64,000 nt of DNA from Mycolicibacterium fortuitum subsp. fortuitum (GCF_022179545.1 NZ_AP025518.1:3100001-3164000); one strand, 5' to 3'. Positions 52,283-61,739 are shown, counted from the stretch's first letter. The notes: generated from the sequence alone by a model not told the origin. Program-made: numbers and translations.

Positions 52283-52479
52283 CCGGTCGGCCCAGTTGTT
52301 AATTGTGGGTTTCTGCCGGGTCCGAAACTCCACGTTCAGCCAGTACACGAGGAAGAAGCCTCACTCAACATCCCGCGCTGGGGCCGGTCGTTGGCTATGT
52401 TCTACCCGAAGCTCTGGCGCCCCGCCCTGACACGGTCGGGGCGCCGGTACCGCTGACAACTCTGACCCGGAGGTGAAGC
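52283..52479 (+). other. Leader region of livJ
   Basis: About 200 bp between pdtaR and livJ. It contains a hairpin with arms GGCGCCCCG (52416-52424) and CGGGGCGCC (52437-52445), extendable by two pairs, whose right arm ends 35 nt before the livJ start. A weaker GTTTC/GAAAC hairpin lies near 52310-52330. A promoter is expected here, but I do not see a convincing one. Confidence 0.4.
52416..52445 (+). promoter_or_regulatory. Leader hairpin upstream of livJ
   Basis: Nine perfect base pairs with a 12-base loop, 35 nt before the start codon and without a following T tract. It could be an attenuator or a protein-binding RNA element. The adjacency to an ANTAR antiterminator gene makes it interesting, but the loop is not the six-base ANTAR type. 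Confidence 0.35.
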
Positions 52480-53691
52480 GTGCGCGGTAGCGTGGCACGG
52501 AAAGCGTTTGCTCTCGGAAGTGCGGGTGTGGTTGCCCTGGCGATTGCCGGCTGTAACCAGTCCTCGCCGGAAGGTGGGGCATCGCAGACCGATTTGAAGA
52601 TCGTCGAGAAGATCCAGATCGACGAGAACGGTGCCGAGGTCAAGGCCGCCGGTGATGTCACGCCCGCCGATCCCGCCGGTGACGGCAAGGCGACCTGCCC
52701 GCCGGTGATGATCGGCATGATGGGTGCGCTCAACGGTCCGGACGCCGCGCTCGGCATCAACATCAAGAACGGCGTTCAGCTCGCGATCGACAAGCACAAC
52801 GCCGCCAACGCGGGCTGCCAGGTGCAGCTCAAGAGCTTTGACACCGAAGGCGATCCGCAGAAGGCGACCGGTGTGGCGCCGCAGATCGTCGACGAGGCGT
52901 TCATCATCGGCCTGATCGGGCCGGCGTTCTCCGGGGAGACCAAGGCCACCGGCGACGTGTTCAACCAGGCTGGTCTGGTCGCAGCCACCGCATCGGCCAC
53001 CAACGTCACGTTGAGCGAGAACGGGTGGCGGACGTTCTTCCGCGGCCTGGCCAATGACGGCGTGCAGGGTCCCTCGGTGGCCAACTATCTCAAGAACACC
53101 CTGGGCAACAAGAAGGTGTGCGTGGTCGACGACAGCACTGACTACGGACTCGGGCTCGCCGAGGCGGTGCGTGAAACCCTTGGCCCCGTTGCTGATTCGG
53201 CGTGCAACATCTCGGTGAAGAAGGGGGACAAGGAGTTCTCGGCCGCCGTCACCCAGATCAAGGGCGCCGCTCCGGACTCGGTGTTCTACAGCGGCTACTA
53301 CTCCGAGGCAGCACCGTTCGTACAGCAGCTCAAAGACGGCGGCGTGACGGCGACCTTCGTCAGCGCCGACGGCACCAAGGACCAGCAGTTCGTCAACCAG
53401 GCCGGGGATTCGTCGAAGGGCGCGTTGCTGTCCTGCCCATGTGGTCCGGCCACCGGTACGTTCGCCGACGAGTACACCAAGAAGTTCGGTCAGGCGCCGG
53501 GCACCTACAGCACCGAGGGCTATGACCTCGGCACCATCCTGCTCAAGGGCATCGATTCCGGCGCCATCACCCGTCCGGCCCTCCTCGATTTCGTCCGCAA
53601 GTACGAGGGTCAAGGTGTGGCCCGCAAGTACCAGTGGACCGACAAGGGCGAGCTGACCACCAACTTGATCTGGATGTACGAAGTCAAGTAG
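52480..53691 (+). CDS. livJ: Branched-chain amino-acid ABC transporter, substrate-binding lipoprotein
   Basis: This is a 403-residue type I periplasmic-binding protein. The signal peptide ends in a lipobox LAIAGC, so Cys25 is lipidated and the protein is anchored outside the membrane. The ligand-binding core includes IGMMGALNGPDAALG near the start and GLIGPAFSGETKA, typical of LivJ/LivK proteins. The GTG start has GGAGG (52469-52473) 6 nt upstream. It is followed by the permease and ATPase genes after an 84-bp gap containing a strong stem-loop, which would allow more binding protein than channel to be made. Amino acids are the probable ligands; urea or amides (Urt/Fmd type) are alternatives. 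Confidence 0.92.
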   Translation: MRGSVARKAFALGSAGVVALAIAGCNQSSPEGGASQTDLKIVEKIQIDENGAEVKAAGDVTPADPAGDGKATCPPVMIGMMGALNGPDAALGINIKNGVQLAIDKHNAANAGCQVQLKSFDTEGDPQKATGVAPQIVDEAFIIGLIGPAFSGETKATGDVFNQAGLVAATASATNVTLSENGWRTFFRGLANDGVQGPSVANYLKNTLGNKKVCVVDDSTDYGLGLAEAVRETLGPVADSACNISVKKGDKEFSAAVTQIKGAAPDSVFYSGYYSEAAPFVQQLKDGGVTATFVSADGTKDQQFVNQAGDSSKGALLSCPCGPATGTFADEYTKKFGQAPGTYSTEGYDLGTILLKGIDSGAITRPALLDFVRKYEGQGVARKYQWTDKGELTTNLIWMYEVK

Positions 53692-53701
53692 TCCATCTGC
53701 G

Positions 53702-53742
53702 GAAACGCGTCCGAGACCGGAGCCCGGACTCGGACGCGTTTC
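53702..53742 (+). terminator. Strong stem-loop between livJ and livH (partial terminator/mRNA stabiliser)
   Basis: Arms GAAACGCGTCCGAG (53702-53715) and CTCGGACGCGTTTC (53729-53742) pair perfectly over 14 bp around a 13-base loop. No U-tract follows, so complete termination is doubtful. Its place after a binding-protein gene is typical of elements that stabilise the upstream mRNA or reduce read-through. Confidence 0.75.
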
Positions 53743-53775
53743 GCTACACATCACGGAGTCAGGAGCCGCCGCCGG

Positions 53776-54828
53776 ATGATCCATCAGTGCGTCGAGCAGT
53801 CCGCCTGCCTGGCCGCCAACATCAACTTCGACTTGAACGGACTGCAGGACCGGTTCCTCCAATTGACGGTCGACGGACTGTCCTGGGGTGCGATCTATGC
53901 ATTGGTGGCGGTGGGCTACACCTTGGTGTTCGGCGTGCTCCGCCTGATCAACTTCGCCCATTCCGAGATCTTCATGCTGGGGATGTTCGGGGCGTACTTC
54001 TGCCTCGACGTGATTCTGGGCTTCACCCCCAGCGGCACGTCCTACAACAAGGGCGTCGCGCTGACCGTGCTCTATCTCGGGATCGCCATGCTGTTCGCCA
54101 TGCTGGTCTCGGGGTCGGCCGCGGTGGGGCTGGAGTTCATCGCCTACCGGCCGCTCCGCAAGCGGAATGCCCGTGCCCTGACTTTCCTCATCACGGCGAT
54201 CGGCATGTCGTTCGTTCTGCAGGAGTTCGTGCATTTCGTGTTGCCGAAGCTGCTGAAGGGATATGGCGGAAGTAACGCGCAACAACCCATCGTCCTGGTG
54301 AAGCCGGCGGTCCAGTTCACCTTGTTCGAGGGTACGAAGTTCGAAGCGATCATCACCAACGTCACCCTGGTGGTCATCGGGGCGGCGCTCGTGGTCGCGA
54401 TCCTGACCGACATCGCCATCAACCGGACGAAGTTCGGCCGCGGCATCCGGGCGGTCGCGCAGGATCCGACCACCGCCACGTTGATGGGCGTCTCCCGGGA
54501 GCGAATCATCATGCGGACCTTCCTCATCGGTGGTCTGCTCGCCGGGGTCGCGGCGCTGCTCTTCACACTCAAGGTGCCCCAGGGAATCATCTACTCGGGG
54601 GGCTTCCTGCTCGGCATCAAGGCGTTCTCGGCCGCGGTGCTCGGCGGCATCGGCAATCTGCGCGGAGCTCTGCTCGGTGGGCTGCTGCTGGGCATCATGG
54701 AGAACTACGGACAAGCCGTGTTCGGAACGCAATGGCGTGACGTCGTGGCGTTCGTACTGCTGGTGCTGGTCCTGCTGTTCCGGCCGACCGGCATACTCGG
54801 TGAGAGCCTGGGGAAGGCACGGGTATGA
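53776..54828 (+). CDS. livH: Branched-chain amino-acid ABC transporter permease LivH
   Basis: This is a 350-residue inner-membrane permease. The start of the membrane domain, GLSWGAIYALVAVGYTLVFG followed by LRLINFAHSEIFMLG, is the LivH signature, and the EAA-like coupling region lies near GVSRERIIMRTFLIGG. It forms the channel with LivM. An N-terminal extension with three Cys residues (HQCVEQSACLAANI) precedes the first helix; the start may therefore be further in, but no better ribosome site is seen. The stop overlaps livM by 4 bases (ATGA). Confidence 0.92.
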   Translation: MIHQCVEQSACLAANINFDLNGLQDRFLQLTVDGLSWGAIYALVAVGYTLVFGVLRLINFAHSEIFMLGMFGAYFCLDVILGFTPSGTSYNKGVALTVLYLGIAMLFAMLVSGSAAVGLEFIAYRPLRKRNARALTFLITAIGMSFVLQEFVHFVLPKLLKGYGGSNAQQPIVLVKPAVQFTLFEGTKFEAIITNVTLVVIGAALVVAILTDIAINRTKFGRGIRAVAQDPTTATLMGVSRERIIMRTFLIGGLLAGVAALLFTLKVPQGIIYSGGFLLGIKAFSAAVLGGIGNLRGALLGGLLLGIMENYGQAVFGTQWRDVVAFVLLVLVLLFRPTGILGESLGKARV

Positions 54829-56027
54829 GCGAGCATCATGACTCAGCGTCCGGCAGTTCGGTGGTCAAGGCACTGCTGGCTCCCGGTGACGCCATCCGCG
54901 AAGCCTGGGCCACGCTGCCACGCGTCGCGAAATGGATTGTCGGCGCTGTGGGTTTCCCGCTACTGGCACTGCTGCCGTTGTTCACGCCGAGCTTCCTCAA
55001 CACGACCGGCATCAGTTTCGGCGGCACCATGGCACAGTTCGCGATGGTGGCCATCATCGCCATCGGACTCAACGTCGTCGTCGGTCAGGCCGGCCTCCTC
55101 GACCTCGGCTACGTGGGTTTCTATGCCGTGGGTGCCTACACCGTCGCTCTGTTGACCAGTCCGGACAGCCCGTGGAACAAGATGGGCCCCAACGGTTTCT
55201 TCAGCAAGGACTGGGCCTGGCTGTCCTGCGTGCCGTTGGCGATGGCCGTCACCGCGCTGGCCGGACTCATCCTGGGGACGCCCACACTGCGGTTGCGAGG
55301 CGATTATCTGGCCATCGTCACCCTCGGTTTCGGTGAGATCATCCGACTGCTGGCCGACAATCTTTCCGACATCACCAACGGTTCCCGCGGGCTCAACCAG
55401 GTCGCCTACCCGCGGCTGGGCGAGAGCGAACAGCTGCCCAACGGAGTTTTCTCCAGTGGCAACTCCGCCGGTGCGGCCAACTACGGGACTTGGTGGTTCT
55501 GGCTGGGCCTGATCCTGATGATCGGGATCCTGCTGTTGGTGGGCAATCTGGAGCGCAGCCGGGTCGGACGTGCCTGGGTGGCGATCCGCGAAGATGAGGA
55601 CGCCGCAGAAGTGATGGGCGTCAACACGTTCCGGTTCAAGCTGTGGGCGTTCGTGATCGGCGCCGCGATCGGCGGACTCTCGGGGGCGCTCTATGCCGGC
55701 CAGGTTCAGTACGTGGCGCCGCCCACGTTCAACATCATCAACTCGATGCTGTTCCTGTGCGCGGTGGTACTCGGCGGTCAAGGCAACAAACTCGGCGTGA
55801 TCTTCGGCGCCTTCATCGTCGTCTATCTGCCCAACCGCCTCCTGGGCGTCGAGTTCCTCGGGATCAATCTGGGTGACCTCAAATATCTTTTCTTCGGTTT
55901 GGCTCTGGTGGTCCTGATGATCTTCCGGCCGCAGGGCCTGTTCCCGGTGCGACAGCAACTGTTGACCTACGGCAGGTCAGCCCGGCAGTTGTTGCGCGCT
56001 GCCACGCGGAAGGAGCCGGTGCGATGA
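54825..56027 (+). CDS. livM: Branched-chain amino-acid ABC transporter permease LivM
   Basis: This 400-residue permease has a charged 35-residue cytoplasmic N terminus, then about nine to ten helices. LivM motifs include [21 protein letters not shown] and [20 protein letters not shown]. The cytoplasmic coupling loop is [18 protein letters not shown], which contacts the ATPases. Both ends overlap neighbours by 4 bases, so livH-livM-livG are translationally coupled. Confidence 0.93.
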   Translation: MSEHHDSASGSSVVKALLAPGDAIREAWATLPRVAKWIVGAVGFPLLALLPLFTPSFLNTTGISFGGTMAQFAMVAIIAIGLNVVVGQAGLLDLGYVGFYAVGAYTVALLTSPDSPWNKMGPNGFFSKDWAWLSCVPLAMAVTALAGLILGTPTLRLRGDYLAIVTLGFGEIIRLLADNLSDITNGSRGLNQVAYPRLGESEQLPNGVFSSGNSAGAANYGTWWFWLGLILMIGILLLVGNLERSRVGRAWVAIREDEDAAEVMGVNTFRFKLWAFVIGAAIGGLSGALYAGQVQYVAPPTFNIINSMLFLCAVVLGGQGNKLGVIFGAFIVVYLPNRLLGVEFLGINLGDLKYLFFGLALVVLMIFRPQGLFPVRQQLLTYGRSARQLLRAATRKEPVR

Positions 56028-56878
56028 CCGAGTCCTTGCCCGGCACGACCGAGAGTGTCGAGGAACTGGCCGGGGTGCATCGTGACATAAACGCCGCCGA
56101 AGGCGAGATCTTGCTGGAGACCAGAGAACTCACTGTGAAGTTCGGTGGCCTGGTGGCACTGGACTCGGTCAGTTTCGACATCCGCCGTGGGGAGATCCTC
56201 GGCCTCATCGGCCCCAACGGGGCGGGCAAGACGACCTGTTTCAACGCGATCACCGGGGTCTACCGGCCCAGTTCGGGTTCCGTGATGTTCGACGGCGCTC
56301 CGTTGGGCCGGATCAAACGCCATCAGATCACCCGCCGTGGCATCGCCCGCACGTTCCAGAACATCCGGCTCTTCGGCGAGATGACCGCGCTGGAGAACGT
56401 CATGGTGGGAACCGATGCGCGGCACAAGACCTCGGTGCCGGGCGCCCTGGTGCGGTCCGGGCGCCACCGTCGTGAGGAGCGGTCGGCGATCGAACGGGCC
56501 GTGGCCTTGCTGCACTTCGTCGGGATCGCACACCGCGGCGAGGAGAAGGCCAAGAACCTTCCCTACGGTGACCAGCGCCGCCTGGAGATCGCCCGCGCCC
56601 TGGCCACCGAGCCCAAGCTGTTGTGCCTGGACGAACCGGCGGCGGGGTTCAATCCGGCGGAAAAGGCGTCGCTGATCGAGTTGATCCGCAAGATCCGCGA
56701 CGACGGCTACACCGTGCTGCTGATCGAACACGACATGCGACTGGTGATGGGCGTGACCGACCGCATCGTGGTGCTGGAGTTCGGCCGCAAGATCGCCGAT
56801 GGATTACCGCACCAAATCCGCGAGGACCCGAAGGTCATCGCCGCGTATCTGGGGGTGCCCGATGACGAGCTCGGATGA
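56024..56878 (+). CDS. livG: Branched-chain amino-acid ABC transporter ATPase LivG
   Basis: This is a 284-residue ABC ATPase. Walker A is GPNGAGKTT; the signature appears as the LivG-type variant [14 protein letters not shown]; Walker B is [10 protein letters not shown]; the switch His is in LLIEHDM. It has a 35-residue N-terminal extension before the usual LivG start. It pairs with LivF to drive transport. The start overlaps livM by 4 bases and the end overlaps livF by 17. Confidence 0.94.
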   Translation: MTESLPGTTESVEELAGVHRDINAAEGEILLETRELTVKFGGLVALDSVSFDIRRGEILGLIGPNGAGKTTCFNAITGVYRPSSGSVMFDGAPLGRIKRHQITRRGIARTFQNIRLFGEMTALENVMVGTDARHKTSVPGALVRSGRHRREERSAIERAVALLHFVGIAHRGEEKAKNLPYGDQRRLEIARALATEPKLLCLDEPAAGFNPAEKASLIELIRKIRDDGYTVLLIEHDMRLVMGVTDRIVVLEFGRKIADGLPHQIREDPKVIAAYLGVPDDELG

Positions 56879-57608
56879 GAGCAGCCGCCCGGTGCTCCTC
56901 GAGGTGCGCGACGTGGTGGTGCACTACGGCCGGATCAAGGCGTTGCACGGAGTGTCGCTCGTCGTGCACGAGGGGGAGCTGGTCACGTTGTTGGGCTCCA
57001 ACGGGGCCGGCAAGACCACGATGATGCGGGCGATCTCGGGCCTTCGGCCCCTGACGTCGGGCTCGGTGTGGTTCGAGGGCCGCGACATCTCCCGGGTGAA
57101 AGCCCACCAGCGCGTGATCGACGGACTGATCCAGGCTCCCGAAGGCCGCGGGGTCTTCCCGGGCATGACTGTCGTGGAGAACCTGGAGATGGGTTGCTAC
57201 GGGCGCAAATTCGCGTCGCGCCAGGAGCATGACGAGCGGTTGGACTGGGTGTTCGAGACGTTCCCCCGGTTGGCCGAGCGACGGTCACAGGTAGGCGGCA
57301 CCCTGTCCGGCGGGGAACAGCAGATGCTCGCCATCGGACGGGCGTTGATGGCCCGTCCCCGGGTGTTGCTGCTCGACGAGCCGTCGATGGGCTTGGCACC
57401 GATGGTGATCTCACAGATCTTCAAGATCATCTCCGAGATCAACGCCCAGGGCACCACGGTGTTGCTGGTCGAGCAGAACGCCCAACAGGCGCTGAGTCGC
57501 TCCGACCGGGCTTACATCTTGGAGACCGGGAGTGTGACCCGCACCGGTGACGCGCGGGAATTGTTGGCCGACGACAGCATTCGAGCTGCCTATCTCGGCG
57601 TGGCGTGA
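56862..57608 (+). CDS. livF: Branched-chain amino-acid ABC transporter ATPase LivF
   Basis: This is a 248-residue ABC ATPase starting at the ATG at 56862 ([15 protein letters not shown]), inside the end of livG. Walker A is GSNGAGKTT, the signature [15 protein letters not shown], Walker [12 protein letters not shown], and the switch region [11 protein letters not shown]. These match LivF, the smaller of the two ATPases. An upstream in-frame ATG at 56799 lies deep in livG and is unlikely. It is the last gene of the liv operon. Confidence 0.94.
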   Translation: MTSSDESSRPVLLEVRDVVVHYGRIKALHGVSLVVHEGELVTLLGSNGAGKTTMMRAISGLRPLTSGSVWFEGRDISRVKAHQRVIDGLIQAPEGRGVFPGMTVVENLEMGCYGRKFASRQEHDERLDWVFETFPRLAERRSQVGGTLSGGEQQMLAIGRALMARPRVLLLDEPSMGLAPMVISQIFKIISEINAQGTTVLLVEQNAQQALSRSDRAYILETGSVTRTGDARELLADDSIRAAYLGVA

Positions 57609-57666
57609 GGCGACACGCCGAGCCAACGCTGGCATTTGTGGCCGTTCACGGCACCCTGAGGTCGTG

Positions 57667-57993
57667 ATGGTAGGTAAGTCGATCGCGCTGTTCGTACTCG
57701 CCGCGGTCTTGGAGATCGGCGGGGCCTGGCTCGTGTGGCAGGGCGTCCGCGAGCATCGCGGCTGGATCTGGATGGGTGCGGGGGTGATTGCGCTCGGTGC
57801 CTACGGGTTTGTCGCGGCGTTCCAGCCCGACGCCCATTTCGGCCGGGTTCTGGCCGCCTACGGTGGGGTCTTCATCGCCGGATCATTGTTGTGGGGCATG
57901 GTCGCCGACGGCTTCCGGCCCGACCGTTGGGATGTCGTCGGTGCGCTGGTGGCTGTCGTCGGAGTCGGGCTGATCATGTACGCACCCCGCTGA
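57667..57993 (+). CDS. UPF0060 (YnfA-like) small membrane protein
   Basis: This is a 108-residue protein with four membrane helices, exactly the UPF0060 length. The family features [26 protein letters not shown] and [14 protein letters not shown] are clear (quoted here in overlapping parts of less than 30 residues). YnfA-type proteins belong to the drug/metabolite transporter superfamily and resemble SMR efflux proteins, but their substrate is largely unknown. GTG at 57664 directly before the ATG is the alternative start. It stands alone, 58 bp after livF, and converges on the next gene. Confidence 0.9.
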   Translation: MVGKSIALFVLAAVLEIGGAWLVWQGVREHRGWIWMGAGVIALGAYGFVAAFQPDAHFGRVLAAYGGVFIAGSLLWGMVADGFRPDRWDVVGALVAVVGVGLIMYAPR

Positions 57994-57998
57994 GCCGA

Positions 57999-58886
57999 TC
58001 AGCCCAGATGGGCGCTGTCGTCGTCGAGGTCGTCACGGCTCAGGCCCATCGGCGTGGCGGCGGGAACGTCACCGGCAGCGACCACCTGGCGGGTGATCGG
58101 CGTCAGCACCCGGAACAGAGTGGCGATCTCGTCGTCGGTCAACGCCTCCAGCGCACCCAGGGCAAGTGCATCGGTGCGGTCCTCGATCGCCTGTTTGACG
58201 TCGCGCCCGGCGTCGGTGAGCTCACCACCGCCGTCCAGCCAGCCCCGGGACCGCAGCTGCCCGACGTAGCGATCCCATTGCTCTTCGTCGTAATCGCGGC
58301 TGCGCATGATCATCTCGCGTGGCACCCGGCCTGCCGCGGCATGCAGCACGTTGCATTCCCGCCCGCTGATCCCTTCGGAGACCAATACCGCGATGTGTGC
58401 GTCACCGCGCTGTTCGCGTAGCAGGGTGACGGCGTGCCAGAGTTTGGCGATCGGCTCGTCGGGCCACGGCAGTGCCCGATTTGCCGCGTAGAGCGGGCGA
58501 CCGTCCAGGGGCGCGGTTCGGGCGGCCTTGGCCGCCAGTTCGGCCGCGAGGCGGGTGTCTTCGGAGTCGGACACACCGGATCGACGGAGCGCGGCGACCG
58601 CCGAATCCGACCGCAGCCGCAACAGTGTTGCCGGGCTTGCCTTGTCCCAGACTGCAGGCAGCGCCTTGGCGACCCGCTCGAGGGTGAAGTTATAGAACGT
58701 GGCGGCGACGACGTCGGCCGGCACGATGCCGAGCGGTGCGGAGCGGCTGGCGAAGTAGCCCATCCAGAATCCCCGGTACCCCAGGGCGTCGAGGGCTGCG
58801 CGAGGCTCGGCGGCGAAGTAGGTGACTGCGTGCACCGGTTCGAGCCGGTCGAAGAAACGACGTGCCAATGCCGGAGAGCGACCCAT
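57999..58886 (-). CDS. SCO6745/SalK-like family protein, function unknown
   Basis: This is a 295-residue soluble, helix-rich protein. The features GYRGFWMGYFASRSAPLG and VVAATFYNFTLERV near the N terminus, and REMIMRSRDYDEEQWD in the second half, are typical of the actinobacterial SCO6745 family. A winged-helix-like C-terminal part (LRSRGWLDGGGELTDAG) resembles MarR-type DNA-binding folds, but binding is not shown. No catalytic residues are evident. It starts at the ATG at 58886 and lies 8 bp downstream of the GntR-type regulator on the same strand, so they may be co-transcribed. Confidence 0.75.
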   Translation of the reverse strand: MGRSPALARRFFDRLEPVHAVTYFAAEPRAALDALGYRGFWMGYFASRSAPLGIVPADVVAATFYNFTLERVAKALPAVWDKASPATLLRLRSDSAVAALRRSGVSDSEDTRLAAELAAKAARTAPLDGRPLYAANRALPWPDEPIAKLWHAVTLLREQRGDAHIAVLVSEGISGRECNVLHAAAGRVPREMIMRSRDYDEEQWDRYVGQLRSRGWLDGGGELTDAGRDVKQAIEDRTDALALGALEALTDDEIATLFRVLTPITRQVVAAGDVPAATPMGLSRDDLDDDSAHLG

Positions 58887-58894
58887 TCTGCTAG

Positions 58895-59611
58895 TTAAGC
58901 ACCGGGGCTTTCCGGGTCGATCACCGCGGTGGCGGCCTCATCGATGATGGCCCGCATGGCCTGTTCGGCGGCATCTGCGTCGCGCAGTCGAATCGCCTTC
59001 GCCACCTCGTCGTGCAACTCGATGGCTGCCGGCTTGGGGGAGTCGGGCATCAGTCCGTGTTCGGTCCGCCCGGCCAAGAGCTCGGCCACCACGTCGTTGA
59101 GTGCCCGGAACATCTCGTTGCCGCTGGCTTCCAACAGCGTTTGGTGGAAAACCTTGTCCGCCAGTAGATAGGAGTCGAGGTTGCCGGACCGGCCGTGCAC
59201 CACCATGTCCGACACGGCGGCAGCCAGAACCCGGCACTGATCCGGGTTGGCCCGGCGCGCCGCGAGTGCGGCGGCCGCCGGTTCGAACCCCCGCCGCAGC
59301 TCCGACAGCGACGCCAGCAGCGCGGTACGGTCCCCGGCCTGTAGCCGCCAACGAATCAGTCTGGGGTCGAACACATTCCACTTCCGCGAGGGCTGGACCG
59401 TGATCCCGACCCGGCGCCGCGATTCCACCATGCCCATCGACTCAAGGACTCGGATGGCCTCGCGCGCGACGCTGCGTGACACCTCATGTTCGGCGCTGAG
59501 CCGTTCCAACGTCAGCACCTGGTCGGCCGCCAACTCACCGGAGACGATGCCGGTGCCGAGCGCGCTCAACAGGTTGGCATGTAAGGCGCCGACGTTTGAA
59601 GGAGAGGACAC
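58895..59611 (-). CDS. FadR-subfamily GntR regulator (probable gluconate regulator)
   Basis: This is a 238-residue repressor. The N-terminal winged helix (about 15-80) includes LERLSAEHEVSRSVAREAIR and the wing RRRVGITV. The C-terminal FCD ligand domain keeps Asp and His residues that can bind metal (LLADKVFHQTLLEASGN, ELHDEVAKAI). It is divergent from gntK-gntP, the arrangement of gluconate-responsive repressors, so gluconate or 6-phosphogluconate is the inferred effector. The GTG at 59611 has AAAGGA 7 nt upstream. Binding sites are probably the GATGTAA-type repeats in the shared intergenic region. Confidence 0.88.
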   Translation of the reverse strand: MSSPSNVGALHANLLSALGTGIVSGELAADQVLTLERLSAEHEVSRSVAREAIRVLESMGMVESRRRVGITVQPSRKWNVFDPRLIRWRLQAGDRTALLASLSELRRGFEPAAAALAARRANPDQCRVLAAAVSDMVVHGRSGNLDSYLLADKVFHQTLLEASGNEMFRALNDVVAELLAGRTEHGLMPDSPKPAAIELHDEVAKAIRLRDADAAEQAMRAIIDEAATAVIDPESPGA

Positions 59612-59733
59612 GCTTACATCCTTTCATATGCCACCTTTCTCCATTAAACACCTGATGTAATTGTGATGTAGTTGCAAACGTATGCTTTTTGCGTCATGCT
59701 TTGTGACGGCAGACACACACGTGAGGCGGTTGC
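59612..59733. promoter_or_regulatory. Divergent gluconate promoter region with GATGTAA-type repeats
   Basis: TTACATC (59614-59620) is the inverse of GATGTAA (59654-59660), and a second direct copy GATGTAG (59665-59671) lies 11 bp further on, one helical turn. These three half-sites between regulator and gntK are good operator candidates. The region is notably AT-rich (TTAAACACC, ATGTAATTGTGATG). Confidence 0.45.
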
Positions 59734-60261
59734 ATGGGTTCACCAGTCGTGGTCATGGGGGTATCCGGATCGGGAAAATCGACGGTGGGCGCCGCGCTGG
59801 CACAGCGAATGCGGGTTCCCTTTGCCGACGGCGATGACTTCCATCCCGCGGCCAACATCGCCAAGATGTCCGCCGGTCACGCCCTCGACGACACAGACCG
59901 CTATCCCTGGCTGGAGGCGATCGGCCAGTGGCTGGCCGTACACCGCGACGGCGGCGTGATGAGTTGCTCGGCACTCAAGCGCAAGTATCGCGACCAATTG
60001 CGGCACCACTGCCCCGAGGTCGTATTCCTCTGTCTGAGTGGATCACCCGAGGTCATTCGCCGGCGCCAGGCCAGCCGGCCCGGCCATTTCATGCCTGCGG
60101 CCCTGCTGGATTCCCAATTCGCGACGTTGGAACCGCTCGGCACCGGCGAGGCAGGCGTGGCGATCGATGTGGATCAGAGCATCGACGACATCGTCGAACA
60201 GTTCGTCCGCCGGCGGGTGGCCCAACCGGCCACGAAGACAACAGAACAGGAGAACCGATGA
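59734..60261 (+). CDS. gntK: Gluconokinase
   Basis: This is a 175-residue kinase of normal GntK length. The P-loop GVSGSGKSTVG is at residues 9-19, followed by the substrate-binding segment ADGDDFHPAANIAKM and DDTDRYPWL, and SCSALKRKYRDQLR with the conserved Arg/Lys. It phosphorylates D-gluconate to 6-phosphogluconate in the cytoplasm, feeding the pentose-phosphate route. The ATG at 59734 has GAGG 7 nt upstream. It overlaps gntP by 4 bases, so uptake and phosphorylation are translated together. Confidence 0.95.
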   Translation: MGSPVVVMGVSGSGKSTVGAALAQRMRVPFADGDDFHPAANIAKMSAGHALDDTDRYPWLEAIGQWLAVHRDGGVMSCSALKRKYRDQLRHHCPEVVFLCLSGSPEVIRRRQASRPGHFMPAALLDSQFATLEPLGTGEAGVAIDVDQSIDDIVEQFVRRRVAQPATKTTEQENR

Positions 60262-61679
60262 CATCGGCGTACCTCGCCGCCGGCACCGAACTGGTCGAGC
60301 CGGTAGCAGCCGGTGGTCAGTTGATCCTGGCGGCATTGGCCGGCATCGCACTGATCGTCGTCCTCATCACGCTGGCCAAACTGCACCCGTTCCTCGCCCT
60401 GATCTTCGGCGCATTGACGGTAGGGCTGGTCGCGGGGGAGAACATCGGCACGGTACTCGACTCGTTTTCCAACGGGTTCGGCAGCACCGCCGCCAGTGTC
60501 GGCATCCTGATCGCGCTCGGCGCGATGTTCGCCAAACTCCTGGCTGATTCCGGCGGCGCCGACGAGATCGTCGACACCATCGTCGGACACGCCTCGCCTC
60601 GGGCGCTGCCATGGGCAATGGCGTTGGTGGGCGCGATCATCGGACTGCCGATGTTCTTCGAGATCGGTCTGGTGCTGCTGATGCCGGTGATCTACCTGGT
60701 GGCGCGCCGATCGCAACTGTCGCTGATCGCTGTCGGTATTCCAGCCCTGGCGGGCTTGTCCGCGATGCACGGGTTTGTGCCGCCGCATCCCGGACCGGTT
60801 GCCGCGATCTCACTGCTCAACGCCGACCTCGGCGTCACGCTGGCCCTGGGTGTTCTGGTGGCGATACCGACGATCGTGGTCGCCGGCCCGCTGTTCGGCA
60901 AGTTGGCCGGACGCTGGGTGGTGCTTGCGGTACCCGATCGCTTCGACGCCACAGCGGAGGAGGCGGATACCGGTGTCTCCGTGACCCACACGGCTGCGCG
61001 CAGCAAGACGCGGCCGAGTTTCGCGATCACCATCTTCAGCGTGCTGCTGCCTGTCGCACTGATGATGGGCAAGGTGCTCGTTGACATCTTCGTCGACGAC
61101 AAGACGCACCTGGTGCGGCAGACCTTCGACATCCTGGGCCGACCGTTGATGGCACTGTTGATCGCCGTCGTCGTCGGCATGTTCACCCTGGGCCTGGGCG
61201 CGCGGATGACCCGTGGACAGATCGTGAAGTGCATCGAGTCATCGCTTCCGCCGGTGGCCGGCATCATCCTGATCGTCGCGGCCGGTGGCGGATTCAAGCA
61301 GGTTCTGGTCGACACCGGGATCGGCACCTTGCTCGCCGAATGGGCCAAGGGCGCCAACCTGTCAGTGGTGCTGTTGGCGTGGGTACTGGCAGTCCTGATC
61401 CGGCTCGCCACCGGATCGGCCACCGTGGCCACCATCACGGCCTCCTCGCTGATGCTCGGCCTCGTCGAGGGCATGAGCACCGGCGAGGTGTCCCTGGTGG
61501 TGCTCGCCGTCGGCGCCGGTTCGTTGTTCTTCTCGCACGTCAACGACGCCGGATTCTGGCTCGTGAAGGAGTATTTCGGGATGAGCGTGGGCCAGACCAT
61601 CAAATCCTGGTCGCTGATGGAGACGGCGCTGTCGGTAGCGGGCCTGGCTTTCGTCCTGCTGCTGGGGCTCGTGGTCTGA
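60258..61679 (+). CDS. gntP: Gluconate:H+ symporter, GntP family
   Basis: This is a 473-residue inner-membrane protein with about 12-14 helices. GntP signatures are visible, for example HPFLALIFGALTVGLVAG, GLPMFFEIGLVLLMPVIYLV, AMHGFVPPHPGPVAA, and the C-terminal SHVNDAGFWLVKEYFGMS. The ATG at 60258 overlaps the gntK stop and is chosen over further-upstream starts that lie inside gntK. It brings in gluconate for GntK. A strong terminator hairpin follows. Confidence 0.95.
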   Translation: MTSAYLAAGTELVEPVAAGGQLILAALAGIALIVVLITLAKLHPFLALIFGALTVGLVAGENIGTVLDSFSNGFGSTAASVGILIALGAMFAKLLADSGGADEIVDTIVGHASPRALPWAMALVGAIIGLPMFFEIGLVLLMPVIYLVARRSQLSLIAVGIPALAGLSAMHGFVPPHPGPVAAISLLNADLGVTLALGVLVAIPTIVVAGPLFGKLAGRWVVLAVPDRFDATAEEADTGVSVTHTAARSKTRPSFAITIFSVLLPVALMMGKVLVDIFVDDKTHLVRQTFDILGRPLMALLIAVVVGMFTLGLGARMTRGQIVKCIESSLPPVAGIILIVAAGGGFKQVLVDTGIGTLLAEWAKGANLSVVLLAWVLAVLIRLATGSATVATITASSLMLGLVEGMSTGEVSLVVLAVGAGSLFFSHVNDAGFWLVKEYFGMSVGQTIKSWSLMETALSVAGLAFVLLLGLVV

Positions 61680-61697
61680 ACCGGTAAACCGGGCCCC

Positions 61698-61731
61698 GCG
61701 TGAGGTGCCGACACCAACAGGCACCTCACGC
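61698..61731. terminator. Bidirectional hairpin terminator between gntP and RDD gene
   Basis: Arms GCGTGAGGTGCC (61698-61709) and GGCACCTCACGC (61720-61731) pair perfectly over 12 bp with a 10-base loop. It lies between two convergent genes and can serve both. Only a short T run follows on the plus strand (GGGTTT). Confidence 0.75.
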
Positions 61732-61739
61732 AACGGGTT

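Noticed and set aside
52402..54732. Minus-strand open frame of 776 codons opposite livJ-livH
   Set aside because: It is His/Asp/Arg-rich, has no recognisable domain, and mirrors two clear plus-strand genes; it arises from GC-rich codon bias.
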